The notes under the pieces: generated by a model
Seen by the model: only the letters and a program-made list of their open reading frames with translations
What the model was told of the DNA's origin: nothing
Database searches by the model: none
IMG/VR virus record: IMGVR_UViG_3300022925_002539
Span: 37,580-101,579 of that record
Source: a virus
Direction: 5' to 3' (one strand)
Length of the DNA: 64,000 nucleotides
In this document: one piece after another, positions 62,618 through 64,000 of the stretch
Position numbering within the stretch: the stretch's first letter is position 1
Layout: every line of letters starts with the position of its first letter
Program-made: the position numbers and the translations under genes

Positions 62618-63551
62618 GGAAGCAGAAGATATGGTATCTAATGCTCCTAAACAAGCAAAACTAAGATATAGTGAAGCATTTTATAGTGTACAAGGTGAAG
62701 GCAAGTTTGTAGGAGTACCTAGTGTGTTTCTACGTACATTTGGTTGTAACTTTCGTTGTATGAACTTTGGTTTACCTCGTACTGAAGAAATGAGAGATGT
62801 AAAGCAAAAACAAGGCATAATACACAATCAAGAAGTACAAGGTTTACTGGATAACAAAGTACATGAAACTACAAAAGAATTTAATGACTTACCAATAATA
62901 CACACAGGTTGCGATACATATGCTAGTATCTACCCTGAGTTCAAACACTTCAATATGTTACGTACAGTTGATGAAGTAGTTGAACATTTAATTAGTTTAC
63001 TGCCAGAAGGCAAGTGGACAATGGATAATGGGCAAGACGTACACTTGATAATGACAGGTGGAGAGCCACTACTTGCTTGGCAAAGATTATATGAAGAATT
63101 GTTTGAACATCCAAAAATGAAGGACTTAAAAAATGTTACGTTTGAAACAAACACTACACAATTTTTACACAAAGATTTTAAAGATTACCTCAACAGACAG
63201 GACAGATTTACAGTCACTTGGAGTTGTTCCCCAAAACTTTCAGTTAGTGGAGAACCTTGGGAGACTGCTATTAAGCCTGAAGTGGCTTGTGATTATGCTA
63301 GTGTGGACGGTAGTGACATTTACCTCAAGTTTGTTGTCGCTGACAGGACCGATATTGATGAAGCTGGCAGAGCTGTTAGTGAATATCGTAGTGCAGGTTT
63401 GGAATGTCCTGTGTATCTTATGCCGTTGGGTGGTAGATCAGAAGAATACAACCTCAATGTCCAAGAAGTTGCGAACCTTTGCATGGAAAGAGGTTGGAGG
63501 TTCACTCCACGATTACATATCTCGCTCTTTGGCAATGCCTGGGGAACTTAA
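62604..63551 (+). CDS. queE: QueE-like 7-carboxy-7-deazaguanine synthase (noncanonical cluster motif)
   Basis: 315 aa from ATG 62604, chosen because AGGA (62594-62597) precedes it. SEAFYSVQGEGKFVGVPSVFLR is the QueE opening, and TGGEPLLAW the SAM motif. But the cluster motif is C48-x3-C52-x2-F55: the third Cys is Phe. A ~45-residue insertion follows and includes TGCDTYAS with C103, a possible replacement ligand. QueE closes the deazapurine ring from 6-carboxytetrahydropterin. Overlaps queD. Confidence 0.78.
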   Translation: MLTVKEAEDMVSNAPKQAKLRYSEAFYSVQGEGKFVGVPSVFLRTFGCNFRCMNFGLPRTEEMRDVKQKQGIIHNQEVQGLLDNKVHETTKEFNDLPIIHTGCDTYASIYPEFKHFNMLRTVDEVVEHLISLLPEGKWTMDNGQDVHLIMTGGEPLLAWQRLYEELFEHPKMKDLKNVTFETNTTQFLHKDFKDYLNRQDRFTVTWSCSPKLSVSGEPWETAIKPEVACDYASVDGSDIYLKFVVADRTDIDEAGRAVSEYRSAGLECPVYLMPLGGRSEEYNLNVQEVANLCMERGWRFTPRLHISLFGNAWGT

Positions 63552-64000
63552 ATTATTTAAGACATCTAAGTATAAATTAGAAGAATTAGATCATATTGAT
63601 TGTACAAAAGATCCTGTAAGACCCGAACTAGATGTAGCATTTAGAACTAGTGAAGGTAGAAAGATTTACGGACTTAGAGATCCAGAAGGTGACATTTGTG
63701 CTATTATGTGTTTTGCATTTACCGATGATGTGCCTACTACCGTTGAAGAAATGGATGTAATGAGTAAATCTGCAAGACTATCATCAGTACACAAAGCAGG
63801 ACAACAGGGTAGTATTGCTATTGCATATACTGTTTGGGCAGTAAAACGTGGTGGTGGGCGTAAGATTGTTAACGAAGTTTACAAAATGGTTAAGAAATCA
63901 AATAACTTAAATAGACTAGTAACACTAAGTCCTCTCACAGATATGGCACGTAAGTTTCATTTAGCAAATGGTGCAAAAGAATTACAAGTAAACGAAACAA
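63535..64000 (+). CDS. GNAT-like acetyltransferase-like protein, C-terminus off the window
   Basis: Open from ATG 63535 (inside the queE end) to the window edge, with no stop. It encodes at least 155 residues, with ICAIMCFAFTDDVPT, QGSIAIAYTVWAVKRGGGRKIVNE and NLNRLVTLSPLTDMARKF, resembling the GNAT fold (acetyl-CoA loop QGSI and the strand after it). No clear ribosome site, so the start is uncertain. Overlaps queE by 17 bp. Confidence 0.55.
   Translation, partial: MPGELKLFKTSKYKLEELDHIDCTKDPVRPELDVAFRTSEGRKIYGLRDPEGDICAIMCFAFTDDVPTTVEEMDVMSKSARLSSVHKAGQQGSIAIAYTVWAVKRGGGRKIVNEVYKMVKKSNNLNRLVTLSPLTDMARKFHLANGAKELQVNET

Noticed and set aside
1-64000. Insertion sequences, homing endonucleases, inteins or an integrase
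   Set aside because: No transposase, HNH/GIY-YIG or integrase motif was seen, and the polymerase and other conserved genes are continuous.

Overview
The window looks like part of the genome of a large, AT-rich, T4-like (straight-tailed myovirus type) marine phage. The evidence is a family B replicative DNA polymerase of T4 gp43 size, a gp45-type sliding clamp, a DsbA-like DNA-binding protein, PhoH, T4-style late promoter boxes (TATAAATA and close variants), a lysis cassette with overlapping spanins, and many short genes packed with 1-20 bp overlaps. The transporter genes and the AT-rich composition resemble SAR11/Pelagibacter-type marine alphaproteobacteria. That host assignment is inference. 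No capsid, portal, terminase or tail-sheath gene is in the window.

Layout. 1-1.5 kb: small early genes behind sigma70-like promoters, then tRNA-Arg(ACG). 1.5-2.8 kb (minus strand): a small beta-rich protein and PhoH. 3-9.3 kb: a host-modification block with a methyltransferase, the tripartite transporter genes TctA and TctC, a small membrane protein, a dioxygenase-like protein and an SGNH hydrolase. 9.3-13 kb: lysis genes (GH108 endolysin, small membrane protein, i-spanin/o-spanin). 13-16.2 kb: DnaJ and ClpA-type chaperones. 16-28.6 kb: probable virion and injected proteins, several sharing an N-terminal tag (M-R/K-I/L-x-E/Q-F/I) and Cys/basic modules, fused to enzymatic domains. 28.6-29.7 kb: a class II aminoacyl-tRNA-synthetase-like protein followed 7 nt later by an atypical long-variable-arm tRNA. 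29.6-37.4 kb: amidinotransferase, radical SAM, MTA/SAH nucleosidase, DNA polymerase and clamp. 37.4-38.8 kb: a DpdA-like DNA transglycosylase. 40-54 kb: glycan, nucleotide-sugar and dioxygenase genes, interrupted by GTP cyclohydrolase I, a second amidinotransferase and a BMP-type substrate-binding protein. 53-61 kb: three phosphoribosyltransferases and a 1525-residue subtilase lipoprotein with a C-terminal barrel-like domain. 62-63.5 kb: QueD- and QueE-like genes behind a consensus promoter.

How it works together. FolE, QueD-like, QueE-like and DpdA point to 7-deazaguanine modification of phage DNA; no QueC is present here, so the end product is open. BMP protein, MTA nucleosidase, adenine phosphoribosyltransferase and a xanthine/guanine-type phosphoribosyltransferase suggest purine capture and salvage. 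TctA/TctC suggest carboxylate uptake during infection. The carbohydrate genes probably decorate virion or host surface. Two promoter classes are visible: TTGACA-N16-18-TATAAT-type, and T4-late-like boxes. Three genes have TAAATA exactly 5 nt before ATG, which predicts leaderless late mRNAs. The most unusual items are the two-state leader upstream of tctA, the synthetase-like/atypical-tRNA pair with terminator-like hairpins inside the synthetase gene, and the tagged multi-domain proteins of the virion block.
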